A stretch of DNA of 64,000 bases from Bacteroidales bacterium (GTDB lineage: Bacteria; Bacteroidota; Bacteroidia; Bacteroidales; F082): contig JAFYJV010000012.1 in the NCBI GenBank assembly GCA_017537965.1, positions 1 to 64,000 on the forward strand, read 5' to 3'. Positions 52,195-61,936 of the stretch are shown here, piece by piece. Position numbers and translations under genes: made by a program. The notes under the pieces are model-generated. The model worked only from the letters and a program-made list of their open reading frames with translations. It did no database searches and was not told where the DNA came from. Each line of letters opens with the position of its first letter. Position 1 is the first letter of the stretch.

Positions 52195-54660
52195 CTATCT
52201 CAGCACCCCATTCAGTTCTTTCTCTATCGCTCCCTGAATTCTCGCCATGGCCTTTTCAATGGCTTTGTCGGTCAAAGTGGCGGTAGTTGACATCAGGATG
52301 AAGCTCATGGCATACTGTTTCTTGCCTTCTGGGATCTTGTCGCCTTCATACACGTCGAAGAGGCTCATCTCCTGCAAGATCTTGTTTTCAGCAGCCATGG
52401 CAACTTTCTTCACGGCTTCGAAGGTGATGTTCTTGTCGAAGATCATGGCCAGGTCGCGGCGCACTGATGGGAACTTCGAAAGCGGCTCGAAGTGGACTTC
52501 GGAAGCCTTGCCGTAATTGTGCATCAGTGCAGTCCAGTCCAAAGTGGCATAGAGCACGTCCTTCTTGATGTCGAACAGTTTCAGGGCCTTCTTGTCAAGC
52601 TTGCCCATGGTGGCGATTTCCTTGCCGTCAAGGGTGAGGACCAGCGAATACTCGAAATGCTTTAGCGTACCTTCCTTCACTTCCAACTGGTTTTGGTCAA
52701 CACGGAGCTGTTTCAGGATGCCCATCACATATTGCTTCAGGTCGAAGAAATCAACGGGTTTGGGTTGGCTGTTCCAAAGTTCCTCCTGCCTGTTGCCGGT
52801 GAGGAAGAGGTCGAGGTGGCAGAATTCTGAATAAGGTGCCAGGGGACGTTGGTCGTTTTGAGCCTTGGAGTCATAGAAATAGACGTTGCCGAACTCGAAG
52901 AACTTCATGTCGCTGACCTTTCGGTTCTGGTTGAAGGCGATGCTTTCGAGGCCGCCCCAGAGCAGGGTCTGGCGCATCACGTTGAGGTCGCTGCTGAGCG
53001 GGTTCATGATCTTCACGTTACGGTCGGGGTCAAAGGCATCGAAAGCCTCACTGTAGGCCGACTTAGTGAGGGAGTTGTTCATGATCTCGTAGAAGCCGTT
53101 TGAGACGAGCATGTCGCTGATCTTCTGCTGCAGCTGGTCGGTATTGGGCTTCACGGCACGGCTGATGGAGGCGTGGATGCGGCTTGGGATGGCGATGTTG
53201 TCGTAGCCATAGATGCGGAGGATCTCTTCCACCACATCGGCGGGACGGGTGACATCGACTTTGCAGGTCGGGATGTCCACCACCACATGCTTGTCGTTCT
53301 GTTCCACCACCTTGCATTCAAGGCTTTTCAAGATATTGACTGCCTGATTCTTGTCGATCTCTTGGCCAGCCAGCTTGTTGAGGTAATCGAACTTGAGGTC
53401 CACCTGAGCGGGTTTGAAGTCGCCGTTCTTCACGTCCTTGATTTCTGAAGTGATGGTGCCTCCAGCAAGTTCTTTCACGAGCAGGGCAGCACGTTTCAAG
53501 GCGTAGAGGGTGATGTTTGGGTCGGCGCCACGTTCGTAGCGGAACGAGGCGTCGGTCTGCAAGCCGTGGAACTTGGCAGTTTTGCGGATGCTGGTTGGGT
53601 TGAAGTAAGCACTCTCCAAGAAGATGTTGGTGGTCTGCTCGGTCACGCCTGATTTGATGCCGCCAAACACGCCGGCGATGCACATGGGCTCCTCGGCGTT
53701 GCAGATCATCAGGTTGCGTGCGTTGAGCTTGCGTTCCATGCCGTCGAGGGTGACGAAAGGTGTGCCTTCGGGAAGGCATTTCACCACGACTTTCTTGCCG
53801 GTGATCTTGTCGGCGTCGAAGATGTGCATGGGCTGGCCCACTTCCATCAGGACGTAGTTGGAGATATCGACGATGTTGTTGATGCTGCGGATGCCGACGG
53901 CGGCCAGGCGGTGCTTGAGCCAGTCGGGAGAAGGACCCACCTTCACGCCGCTGATACTCAAGCCAGAGTAGCGCGGACAAGCGGCGGTGTCTTCCACTAC
54001 CACTTCAATATTGTTGCTGGTGTTCTCCACTTTGAAATCCTCCACCGATGGCAGGACGAGGTGGTATTTTGTGGTGTTCTCGCGTTGGTTGAGTGCGGCC
54101 ACCAGGTCACGGGCAGAGCCGATGTGCGAGGTGGCGTCGCTGCGGTTGGCAGTGAGGCCTATCTCGATGGTGTAGTCGTTCTCCACGGGGAAGTAGAACG
54201 AGGCGGGCTTGCCCACTTCGTAATCCTCGGGCAACACCATGATGCCGTCATGCGACTCGCCCAGCTGGAGCTCGTCCTCCGCGCATATCATGCCTTCCGA
54301 CACTTCGCCGCGGATCTTGCCTTTCTTGATGGTGATTTGCTCGTCGTGAATCCACAAGTCAGTGCCGATGGTGGCCACCAGCACCTTCTGACCCGCTGCC
54401 ACGTTGGGAGCGCCGCACACGATGTGAAGGGGTTCCTCGCCGCCACAATCGACGGTGGTGATGTGCAGGTGGTCGGAGTTGGGGTGATCGACACAGGTGA
54501 GCACCTTGCCCACCACCACACCCTTGAGTGAGCCTTTCACCGACTCGAATGGGGTGAGGTCTTCCACTTCAAGACCTGTGGAGGTCAGCACCTCGCTGAC
54601 TTTTTCCGCTGAATAGTCGCAGTTGACGTATTGTTTCAACCAGTTATAGGAGATTTTCAT
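52195..54660 (-). CDS. pheT: Phenylalanine--tRNA ligase beta subunit
   Basis: 821 residues, full length. N-terminal domain, then a tRNA-binding EMAP-like OB fold (about 40-150: GVVVGKVLTCVDHPNSDHLH). The B3/B4 editing domain covers about 200-400 (EVGQPMHIFDADKI, NLMICNAEEPMCIAGVFGG). The B5 domain and catalytic-core-like region follow. The C-terminal anticodon-binding FDX-ACB domain is SKFPSVRRDLAMIFDKNITF. It works with PheS, which is not in the window. Confidence 0.98.
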   Translation of the reverse strand: MKISYNWLKQYVNCDYSAEKVSEVLTSTGLEVEDLTPFESVKGSLKGVVVGKVLTCVDHPNSDHLHITTVDCGGEEPLHIVCGAPNVAAGQKVLVATIGTDLWIHDEQITIKKGKIRGEVSEGMICAEDELQLGESHDGIMVLPEDYEVGKPASFYFPVENDYTIEIGLTANRSDATSHIGSARDLVAALNQRENTTKYHLVLPSVEDFKVENTSNNIEVVVEDTAACPRYSGLSISGVKVGPSPDWLKHRLAAVGIRSINNIVDISNYVLMEVGQPMHIFDADKITGKKVVVKCLPEGTPFVTLDGMERKLNARNLMICNAEEPMCIAGVFGGIKSGVTEQTTNIFLESAYFNPTSIRKTAKFHGLQTDASFRYERGADPNITLYALKRAALLVKELAGGTITSEIKDVKNGDFKPAQVDLKFDYLNKLAGQEIDKNQAVNILKSLECKVVEQNDKHVVVDIPTCKVDVTRPADVVEEILRIYGYDNIAIPSRIHASISRAVKPNTDQLQQKISDMLVSNGFYEIMNNSLTKSAYSEAFDAFDPDRNVKIMNPLSSDLNVMRQTLLWGGLESIAFNQNRKVSDMKFFEFGNVYFYDSKAQNDQRPLAPYSEFCHLDLFLTGNRQEELWNSQPKPVDFFDLKQYVMGILKQLRVDQNQLEVKEGTLKHFEYSLVLTLDGKEIATMGKLDKKALKLFDIKKDVLYATLDWTALMHNYGKASEVHFEPLSKFPSVRRDLAMIFDKNITFEAVKKVAMAAENKILQEMSLFDVYEGDKIPEGKKQYAMSFILMSTTATLTDKAIEKAMARIQGAIEKELNGVLR

Positions 54661-54685
54661 TCTTGTTTATTTTTTATTGAGGCGG

Positions 54686-54693
54686 CAAAGATA
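54686..54693 (-). promoter_or_regulatory. TAnnTTTG promoter box (TATCTTTG) for pheT
   Basis: Minus-strand TATCTTTG lies 25 bases before the pheT ATG. It is divergent from the box at 54764-54771. Confidence 0.55.
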
Positions 54694-54763
54694 CGAAAAT
54701 CTGACAAAATGTCACGTAAAATTATTATTTCACACATTTTTCATAATAGTTGGAAAAAAGCCG

Positions 54764-54771
54764 TATCTTTG
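54764..54771 (+). promoter_or_regulatory. TAnnTTTG promoter box (TATCTTTG) for the kinase-porW operon
   Basis: TATCTTTG lies 22 bases before the ATG at 54794. The following genes to about 61850 are closely packed and may share this promoter. Confidence 0.55.
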
Positions 54772-54793
54772 TGCCCAAATACCATAGTGAAAA

Positions 54794-56095
54794 ATGTCTG
54801 AAAACATCTTCTCGAATTTTGAACAAGTCGAAGAGACGAATGCCACTCAACCTGTGGAAAATCAGGTTCAGAGCCCATCGGTGAAGCCAATGGCTGAGCC
54901 CCAGATCGTCTCCAAAGACTATGACCATATCAAGCCCTTCTATGCATCCACTTATGGCAAAAGCCGCCTCTTTACCGCAAACTACAACGGACGGAAGGTG
55001 ATCATCAAAACCTTGAAAGCTGCCTATGCCCAGGATGCCCAGTCGAGAAAGGACTTGAAAAAAGAATATGAGCTGACAAGCGAGTTGGATCACAAGTTCA
55101 TCCGCAAAGCCCTGGGGTTCGAGACCATCCAAGGCCTTGGCGACTGCATCATCCTCGAATACATCGATGGCAAGTCGCTGGCGGAGCATGTGCGTGTGGG
55201 CACCCTCAACGAGAAACAGATCAAGAACATCCTTGTTGATCTCTGTGACGGCTTGAATTACATGCACCAACGCATGATCGTCCATTGTGACCTCAAGCCC
55301 GAGAATATCATCGTCTCTGCCAACGACTGCCGTGCCAAGATCATCGATATCGGCTTGCCTGAGACGGAATACAAGACAGACCGAGAACTCCTCATCAAAG
55401 AGAATGAATTCATTGCGCCTGAGCTGATCAAAGGGGAGGAATGCGACCCGCGCTCGGATGTCTATTCGTTAGGAAAGATCATAGAGTTTATCTCGGAACG
55501 CGACTTGCTGAGCCAGTTCTCCAGCGTGGCGACTCACTGCACCCAGTTCTCGCGTGAGCAGCGTTTCGACAACATCATGGAGGTGCGGTCGCTCCTCACC
55601 AAAGGCTTCTCGGTCGTCAAAATCATACTGCTGATTCTGTTGCTGGCCGCTGTCGCTGTCGCCGCGTATATTTATGTCCCGAAGATCATCGAAAAGAACA
55701 GGGCGGAGAAGGCAGAGCGTCTGGCGGTGGACTTCAGCCATGAGATGGATAAGATCAACGCTGAAACCAATGCCTTGTGTGAAAAATACAAGCTGGTCTC
55801 TTTGGACGAGCCTCTTGCTGTGCCGGCCGAATGGAGAGACGACAGCCTTCGCTTTTGCCAACAGCTGGCTCCCTTCTTCAGCATGGACAGCCTCCACGAG
55901 AAAGCCATGCAGGCCTTTGAGACCCAAAAACAAGCCATCGCCCAAAGCAGGCAGCATGATTTTGAAGCGCTGCTGATGACGGAGTTCCGACAGGCGGCCG
56001 ACAGTGTGGCCGTTCAACTGAAAGCCAACGTCACCGATCCTTCCGATTCCCTCATGTTCGTCCTCGCCAACCAATGGTTCCAAAAAACGCATTAA
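54794..56095 (+). CDS. Hanks-type protein kinase-like membrane protein with altered active site
   Basis: 433 residues. Kinase domain at about 43-265: VIIKTLK (candidate Lys72), ILEYIDGKSLAEHV (hinge), HCDLKPENIIV (catalytic loop, HCD for HRD), IIDIGLPETE (DIG in place of DFG), FIAPELIKG (APE) and DPRSDVYSLGKIIEF. The Gly-rich loop is not recognisable (YASTYGKSRLF). The DIG metal-binding Asp is kept, so some activity is possible. One membrane helix (VVKIILLILLLAAVAVAAYIY, about 275-294) is followed by a helical periplasmic part. It is 15 bases upstream of porW/sprE, which suggests a link to T9SS, but that is inference from position only. Confidence 0.85.
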   Translation: MSENIFSNFEQVEETNATQPVENQVQSPSVKPMAEPQIVSKDYDHIKPFYASTYGKSRLFTANYNGRKVIIKTLKAAYAQDAQSRKDLKKEYELTSELDHKFIRKALGFETIQGLGDCIILEYIDGKSLAEHVRVGTLNEKQIKNILVDLCDGLNYMHQRMIVHCDLKPENIIVSANDCRAKIIDIGLPETEYKTDRELLIKENEFIAPELIKGEECDPRSDVYSLGKIIEFISERDLLSQFSSVATHCTQFSREQRFDNIMEVRSLLTKGFSVVKIILLILLLAAVAVAAYIYVPKIIEKNRAEKAERLAVDFSHEMDKINAETNALCEKYKLVSLDEPLAVPAEWRDDSLRFCQQLAPFFSMDSLHEKAMQAFETQKQAIAQSRQHDFEALLMTEFRQAADSVAVQLKANVTDPSDSLMFVLANQWFQKTH

Positions 56096-56110
56096 AAAAC
56101 GAAAAGTACA

Positions 56111-58957
56111 GTGCTTAGAAAGAATAAGATATCAATCGTTTTAGTCCTTGCGGTCACGTCTTTGCTCCTCTGTGGTTGCTCTACTAGGAAGAACACCATT
56201 ACTCGACGTGCCTACCATAACTTGACAAGCCATTACAATGTTTTCTGGAACGGTGAATACAGTTTGATGGAAGGAGACCGCCAACTCAAGAAAAACGCCA
56301 AGGACGACTTTTCCAAGGTGTTGCCTGTCTTCAACTATGGCACCAAGACCGAGGCCATGGCGCTCAATTCCCAGATGGACCGAGCCTTGCAAAAGACCTC
56401 TATATGCGTGCAGAAGCACTCCATGAAGTTCAACGGAAAGGAAAGGGTGAAATGGATCGACGACGCCTATCTCGTTATGGCCAAGGCCCATTTCTACAAA
56501 CAAGACTATATCGCAGCTAAACGTACTTTCGACTTTGTAAGCACAGAGTTCAAGAACAACGACATTGCCCTTGTGTCCAACATGTGGCTCGTCAAGACCT
56601 ACATCAAGACCGAACAGTATGCCAAGGCTGTTGCCATGATAGAACAGCTTCAGACCAAGACCGCCGATCGGAAAAAACTGCCCAAGGAGATTGTGCGCAA
56701 CTTGGATCTTACCATCGCCGATTATTATATTGCCATCAAAGATTATGCTAGGGCCATCGACTACCTCAAGGCTGGTATGGTGCAAGCTGACAGTCGTGAC
56801 TTGCGTTCCAGGGTCATGTTCATCCTTGGACAAATCTATATGGAGCTGGGCGACGCCAACCGCGCCACGCAACAATTCAAGAAGGTGGTCAAGCGGAATC
56901 CCACCTACGAGATGCTCTTTGAAGCGAAGATGAACATGGCCAAGATGGGTTCTTCTGGCAATGCCAAGGAACTGTATAAGATGTTGGACAAGATGCTTGA
57001 CGACTCCAAGAACGAGGAGTTCATCGACCGTATTTATTATGCCATGGCGGAACTGGCCATGCGCGAGGGAGATGTTGACAAAGCCATTGGTTTCTATCGC
57101 GAGTCCGTGGCCGCTTCAACCAACAACCGCATCCAACGCGCCATGTCCTCACTGAAGGTGGCTTCCATACTTTTTGACCGTAACGAATATGAGCTGTCGC
57201 AGGCATACTATGACACCGCTGTCAATGCCATGGACAAAAACACGACAGTTGGTTACGACAGCATCTTGAACATTTCCCAGACCCTCAACGATCTGGTGAT
57301 GAACCTCAATGTTGTTCGTGACCAAGACAGTTTGCTGATGGTGGCCAACATGGATTCTGTTGCGCGTAATGCCTTCATTGACAAGATCATTGCAAAAGTC
57401 ATCGAACAAGAGCGTATCGAGGCGGAACAACGTCGTTATGAGGAACAAATGGCACTTATGGGCAGTACTGTCGGAAAGACTTCGGCAGCCAGCACCATGG
57501 AGATGGGGAACACGGGCAGTGGATGGTATTTCTATAACGAGACCACTCTCAGAAACGGTTTCAACGAGTTCTCGAAGAAATGGGGAATGAGAAAGTTGGA
57601 AGACAACTGGCGCATCACTGACAAGCGCAATATCCATAGTGGCATCTCCGACGGAGGGTTTGGCAGTAGTGGGGATGACGATGAAGAAAGTGCCAGGAGA
57701 GACTCCCTCCTTGAAAACCTTACCAATCATGACCGAGGCTACTATATGGTGGATCTTCCCTTGACGGAGGAACAGCAGCAGGAGGCACACAGACAGATTG
57801 CGGACGCCTTGTATAATGTTGGTTTCATCTATCTCGATCGTTTATCCGACTATCCGCGTTCCATTGAGTCGTATGAGAAGCTGGACACCCGCTATCCAGG
57901 CAATGACAAAGAGCTTCCCTCTTGGTATGCACTCTATAAGATGTATAATGACTTGCATGACAACGACAATGCGTTGAAATACAAGAACCGCATTTTCAAC
58001 AAATATCCCGAGTCGAGCTACGCCAGCGTGATCCTCGACCCCGACTTCTACAAGAAATTGCAGGAAGAATCGCAACAGGCTTCCGACCTTTATTCGAAGA
58101 CTTTTGAGGCCTATCAACAGGGACAATATTACCGTGTGAGAATGAACGCCGAACGTGCCCTTGAGCTCTATCCCGCCGATACCGCCCTGGCTCCTCGGTT
58201 TGCCTTGCTTGACGCCATCTCAAGGGGAAGGTTGGAGACCGTCGATACCATGGCATACGCCCTGTTGAATGTCGTCAGGACCTACCCGAACAGCGGTATC
58301 CGGAACTATGCCATGACCCTGCTCCAGCAGGTCAACGAAGAATACCATATTGGCATCGACCTTGGAGGAATGAAGACTGCCGAAGGTGAGACCATCGAAA
58401 AGAAGCCGGAGTCGCCTTACCATTATGAACCGAGCGCAGAACACCTGGTCATGATCGTTTTCGACTCGAAACAGGTCAGAGTGGAGCCTTTGAAGGTTCG
58501 TATTAGCGACTTCAACAAGAAAGAGCACCGCCTCAAAAACTTCGACGTGAGGAATTTGGTCCTTGACGACCAGCACATGTTGTTGACCCTTGGAGTCTTT
58601 GAAACTGAAACGGAAGCAGCAGACTATGTCACGTCCATGTTCCTTTCCGACTACATTTTCGGTGGCATCGACAAGAACTACTATTCCGTGATGCCCATTT
58701 CCACTGTCAACTATGCCGCCTTCTTCAAAGTGAAAGACTTGGGTGAATACATAGCCTTCCTTCAAGAAAATGGCTGTACGTCCATCGTCACGACCATCGA
58801 TCCTTCAGCGAGTGCTTCGAAAAAGGACAGTGAAACCAGTGCTGAACCTAGTAAGGATGCAAATAAGGGTGATGCAAAAGGCGAAGTAATAGGCGAAAAG
58901 AAAGGTGCTGGCAAAGGAATGAATCCAGAGAGTAAAAACGGAATTAAGAAACAATAA
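56111..58957 (+). CDS. porW: Type IX secretion periplasmic lipoprotein PorW/SprE
   Basis: 948 residues, starting at GTG 56111. The signal peptide has a lipobox (SLLLCGC), followed by the family start CSTRKNTITRRAYHNLTSHY and YNVFWNGEYSL. Multiple TPRs run through about 110-400 (AYLVMAKAHFYKQDYIAAKR, VMFILGQIYMELGDANRATQ) and again at about 560-720. A linker (about 430-540) includes GWYFYNETTLRNGFNEF. The C-terminal domain ends in a charged tail (ASKKDSETSAEPSKDANKGD). PorW/SprE is required for T9SS function in Porphyromonas and Flavobacterium and is thought to bridge the motor/ring and the translocon. Confidence 0.9.
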   Translation: MLRKNKISIVLVLAVTSLLLCGCSTRKNTITRRAYHNLTSHYNVFWNGEYSLMEGDRQLKKNAKDDFSKVLPVFNYGTKTEAMALNSQMDRALQKTSICVQKHSMKFNGKERVKWIDDAYLVMAKAHFYKQDYIAAKRTFDFVSTEFKNNDIALVSNMWLVKTYIKTEQYAKAVAMIEQLQTKTADRKKLPKEIVRNLDLTIADYYIAIKDYARAIDYLKAGMVQADSRDLRSRVMFILGQIYMELGDANRATQQFKKVVKRNPTYEMLFEAKMNMAKMGSSGNAKELYKMLDKMLDDSKNEEFIDRIYYAMAELAMREGDVDKAIGFYRESVAASTNNRIQRAMSSLKVASILFDRNEYELSQAYYDTAVNAMDKNTTVGYDSILNISQTLNDLVMNLNVVRDQDSLLMVANMDSVARNAFIDKIIAKVIEQERIEAEQRRYEEQMALMGSTVGKTSAASTMEMGNTGSGWYFYNETTLRNGFNEFSKKWGMRKLEDNWRITDKRNIHSGISDGGFGSSGDDDEESARRDSLLENLTNHDRGYYMVDLPLTEEQQQEAHRQIADALYNVGFIYLDRLSDYPRSIESYEKLDTRYPGNDKELPSWYALYKMYNDLHDNDNALKYKNRIFNKYPESSYASVILDPDFYKKLQEESQQASDLYSKTFEAYQQGQYYRVRMNAERALELYPADTALAPRFALLDAISRGRLETVDTMAYALLNVVRTYPNSGIRNYAMTLLQQVNEEYHIGIDLGGMKTAEGETIEKKPESPYHYEPSAEHLVMIVFDSKQVRVEPLKVRISDFNKKEHRLKNFDVRNLVLDDQHMLLTLGVFETETEAADYVTSMFLSDYIFGGIDKNYYSVMPISTVNYAAFFKVKDLGEYIAFLQENGCTSIVTTIDPSASASKKDSETSAEPSKDANKGDAKGEVIGEKKGAGKGMNPESKNGIKKQ

Positions 58958-58968
58958 AAAATAATACT

Positions 58969-59316
58969 ATGGAAACCCCTGCAAGAAATCTTATCGGAAA
59001 AGGTACTGTCATCAAAGGTGATGTTGAATCCAGTGGCGACATTCGCGTCGATGGCCGTTTGATCGGCTCCTTGAAATCGAATGGAAAGATTGTCGTTGGA
59101 CAGACAGGCGTAGTCGAGGGAGATCTGACTTGCAAGCAAGCGGATATCTCTGGTGTGGTCAAAGGCATCCTCAAATGCGAGGAACTCACCGCTCTGAAAT
59201 CGACCTCCAAGGTCGAGATCGACTTGATCACCAAGCAGCTGCTCATCGAAGTCGGTGCCGTTTTCACTGGCAAGTGCCAAATGTCTCAACCAACCATTCA
59301 GCAACCAAGTAAATAA
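58969..59316 (+). CDS. Bactofilin (polymer-forming cytoskeletal protein)
   Basis: 115 residues. A short N-terminal tail precedes a right-handed beta-helix of repeating rungs (KGDVESSGDIRVDGRLIGS, GQTGVVEGDLTCKQADISG, VKGILKCEELTALKSTSKVE). Bactofilins polymerise without nucleotide and organise cell-wall or envelope machinery. It lies 11 bases after porW and 11 before fabD, so it is probably co-transcribed. Family size is typical. Confidence 0.93.
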   Translation: METPARNLIGKGTVIKGDVESSGDIRVDGRLIGSLKSNGKIVVGQTGVVEGDLTCKQADISGVVKGILKCEELTALKSTSKVEIDLITKQLLIEVGAVFTGKCQMSQPTIQQPSK

Positions 59317-59327
59317 GTGTTTTTATT

Positions 59328-60227
59328 ATGATGAAAGCCTATGTTTTCCCTGGTCAGGGAGCACAGTTTGTGGGGATGGGCAAAGACCTTTTCGACCATT
59401 CGTCGAAGGCAAAGGACATGTTCCACAAAGCCAATAGAATTTTAGAGTTTAAGATCACCGACATGATGTTCGATGGCACGGAGGAAGACCTTCGCCAGAC
59501 GAAGGTCACCCAGCCGGCCATTTTTTTGCATTCGGTGATCCTCGCCTCCATTTTGGAGGATTTTCAGCCCAATATGGTTGCCGGACACTCCCTTGGCGAG
59601 TTCTCTGCCTTGGTGGCCAACAAGGTGCTGACTTTTGAGGACGGGTTGCGTCTCGTGGCGAAACGAGCCAATGCCATGCAGAAAGCATGTGAGCTGCAGC
59701 CCGGCACCATGGCTGCTGTCATCGGCATGGAGGACAGTCTCGTTGAGTCGGCCTGCGCCTCTGTACACGATGCGGTGGTGGTTCCTGCCAACTACAACTC
59801 TCCTGGACAGATCGTCATCTCCGGATCCGTTGAGGGCGTTGCCATGGCGACCGAGAAGCTTCAGGAAGCCGGCGCCAAACGGGTGATTCCGTTGAAGGTG
59901 GGCGGCGCGTTCCACAGCCCCTTGATGGAGCCTGCCCGCGTGGAACTCGCCGAAGCCATCAACGCCACGAAGTTCAACTATGGCATCTGTCCCATCTACC
60001 AAAACGTCACTGGTCAGTCAGTCACCGACCCCGAAATCATCAAGAAAAACTTGATCGCCCAACTTACTTCGCCTGTTTGCTGGACCCAGACCATGCTCAA
60101 TATGATCGCCAACGGTGTCAACTGCGTGGTGGAAGTGGGCCCGGGTACCGTGCTCCAAGGACTCTTCAAGAAGGTGGATCGCAACCTTCAGATGTCGAGT
60201 GCTTCCATTGAAGAACGCCCTGAATAA
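59328..60227 (+). CDS. fabD: Malonyl-CoA:ACP transacylase
   Basis: 299 residues. Signatures: YVFPGQGAQFVGMGKDLF, the nucleophile loop VAGHSLGEFSALVA with the catalytic Ser, VGGAFHSPLMEPA with the catalytic His, and the C-terminal VVEVGPGTVLQGLFKK. It loads malonyl groups onto acyl carrier protein for fatty-acid synthesis. Two adjacent ATGs (59328 and 59331) are possible starts. Confidence 0.97.
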   Translation: MMKAYVFPGQGAQFVGMGKDLFDHSSKAKDMFHKANRILEFKITDMMFDGTEEDLRQTKVTQPAIFLHSVILASILEDFQPNMVAGHSLGEFSALVANKVLTFEDGLRLVAKRANAMQKACELQPGTMAAVIGMEDSLVESACASVHDAVVVPANYNSPGQIVISGSVEGVAMATEKLQEAGAKRVIPLKVGGAFHSPLMEPARVELAEAINATKFNYGICPIYQNVTGQSVTDPEIIKKNLIAQLTSPVCWTQTMLNMIANGVNCVVEVGPGTVLQGLFKKVDRNLQMSSASIEERPE

Positions 60228-60239
60228 GTTTTTCGGGTC

Positions 60240-61850
60240 ATGAATGACAGGAATAATAACGGCAGATCCATCCTTTGGATGGTGGTGCTCGGCTTGTTCG
60301 TTGGTTTCTTCATCAGTGTCGTCAGCCAGAACATCCAGCTGAAAAGGCAGATAAAGCCGATTGCATCAAGCAAGTTTGATGAGGTGATGTATTACATCCG
60401 ATCCTTGTATGTCGATTCGGTTGATGTGCGAAAGGCGGAAGAGAATGCCATTGTGGCCATGATGGATGAGCTGGATCCACACAGCCAGTATATCTCCGTG
60501 GAGGAGTTCGATGCTGCCAACGATCCCTTGCTGGGCAGCTTCGAGGGCATCGGCGTGCAGTTTCGTATTGTCGATGATACTGTGGCCATTGTCAACACCA
60601 TCAAGGGAGGACCTTCGGAGAAGGTGGGCATCATGGCGGGCGACCGCATTGTCTGTGTCAACGACTCGCTTATCGCTGGCATCAAGATACAAAACGACTC
60701 AGTCATGCGCCTGCTGAAAGGTCCCAAAGGCACCAAGGTCAGGGTGAAGAACTTCCGAAGAGGTGTTGAGGGTCTGCTCGATTTCACCATCACACGCGAT
60801 GTCATCCCTACCTATAGTGTCGATGTCGCTTACATGCTTGATCCAACGACAGGTTACATCAAACTCAGCAAGTTCTCCGCTACGACCTATAAGGAGTTTA
60901 TGGAGGCTGCGAAAAGGCTCAAGTCCGAGGGGATGGAACAGCTTGTTTTCGACCTTCGGGGCAATTCGGGTGGCTATCTCAGTGCTGCCGTGGATATTGC
61001 CGATGAGTTCCTTCCCAAGGGCAGTCTCGTGGTGTTCACCGAGGGTATCAGCAAGCCCCGCACGACTTTTGTGGCTCGACGCAAAGGACTTCTTGAGAAC
61101 ATGCCAGTGGCGGTGCTTATCGACGGAGAATCGGCCAGTGCCAGCGAGATCGTGGCCGGTGCCCTTCAGGACAACGACAGGGGTACCATCGTCGGACGAC
61201 GTTCCTTCGGTAAGGGTCTGGTGCAGGAACAGATCATGCTCAACGACCGGTCAGCCATCCGTCTCACTGTGGCTCGCTATTACACGCCCACCGGACGATG
61301 CATCCAGAAGCCTTTTGATGGAGACAAGGAAGAGTATCTTCTCGAGTATTATGACCGTTACCAAAACGGCGAGTTGTTTTCTGTCGACAGCATCCACTTT
61401 GCCGACTCGCTGAAATATACCACTCCCAAAGGGAAGACTGTCTATGGCGGTGGCGGTATCATGCCCGATGTGTATGTGCCTCTCGTTGACGATAGCACCG
61501 AATACTATTTCAATAGGATGGTCAACCTTGGAATTCTCTACCAGTATGCATTCAATTATTGTGACAGGCATCGTAATGAGTTGGCTCGTTACAAGACGGT
61601 TGCCGATTTCGACCGCTCGTTCCGTGTCACCGACGCCATGTTTGCCGAGTTGGTCAAACAAGCTGAAGAAAAAGGCATCAAAGGCAACGAGAAGGAAAAA
61701 CAAGTAGCTCGGAAAGAGGCTTTTACCCTGTTGAAGGCATATATTGCCCGTGATTTGTTTGACGAAGAAGGCTTCTATCCACTTTATCAGCCCATGGATG
61801 ACATCCTTCAGAAGGCTTTGGAAGTGCTGCGGGAGTCGTCTCGTCCCTAG
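60240..61850 (+). CDS. S41 family C-terminal processing protease
   Basis: 536 residues. One N-terminal membrane helix (WMVVLGLFVGFFISVVS), then a PDZ domain (about 95-185: GSFEGIGVQFRIVDD, GPSEKVGIMAGDRIV) and the S41 core (about 200-370). The core has FDLRGNSGGYLSAAVDI, the nucleophile region DGESASASEIVAGAL (Ser about 300) and RSFGKGLVQ with the general-base Lys (about 325). The C-terminal 150 residues are helical. It trims or degrades periplasmic proteins. It starts 12 bases after fabD. Confidence 0.95.
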   Translation: MNDRNNNGRSILWMVVLGLFVGFFISVVSQNIQLKRQIKPIASSKFDEVMYYIRSLYVDSVDVRKAEENAIVAMMDELDPHSQYISVEEFDAANDPLLGSFEGIGVQFRIVDDTVAIVNTIKGGPSEKVGIMAGDRIVCVNDSLIAGIKIQNDSVMRLLKGPKGTKVRVKNFRRGVEGLLDFTITRDVIPTYSVDVAYMLDPTTGYIKLSKFSATTYKEFMEAAKRLKSEGMEQLVFDLRGNSGGYLSAAVDIADEFLPKGSLVVFTEGISKPRTTFVARRKGLLENMPVAVLIDGESASASEIVAGALQDNDRGTIVGRRSFGKGLVQEQIMLNDRSAIRLTVARYYTPTGRCIQKPFDGDKEEYLLEYYDRYQNGELFSVDSIHFADSLKYTTPKGKTVYGGGGIMPDVYVPLVDDSTEYYFNRMVNLGILYQYAFNYCDRHRNELARYKTVADFDRSFRVTDAMFAELVKQAEEKGIKGNEKEKQVARKEAFTLLKAYIARDLFDEEGFYPLYQPMDDILQKALEVLRESSRP

Positions 61851-61909
61851 GCTCGGGGCTGCATGTCCAAAAAAAATCAAAAAATAATTCGTATTCAATA
61901 GAAAATTTG

Positions 61910-61917
61910 TATTTTTG
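61910..61917 (+). promoter_or_regulatory. TAnnTTTG promoter box (TATTTTTG) for yceD-rpmF
   Basis: TATTTTTG lies 19 bases before the ATG at 61937. The upstream frame from 61907 would start inside the box, so the internal ATG is preferred. Confidence 0.5.
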
Positions 61918-61936
61918 CAGCCCGATTTTTAGGCAA

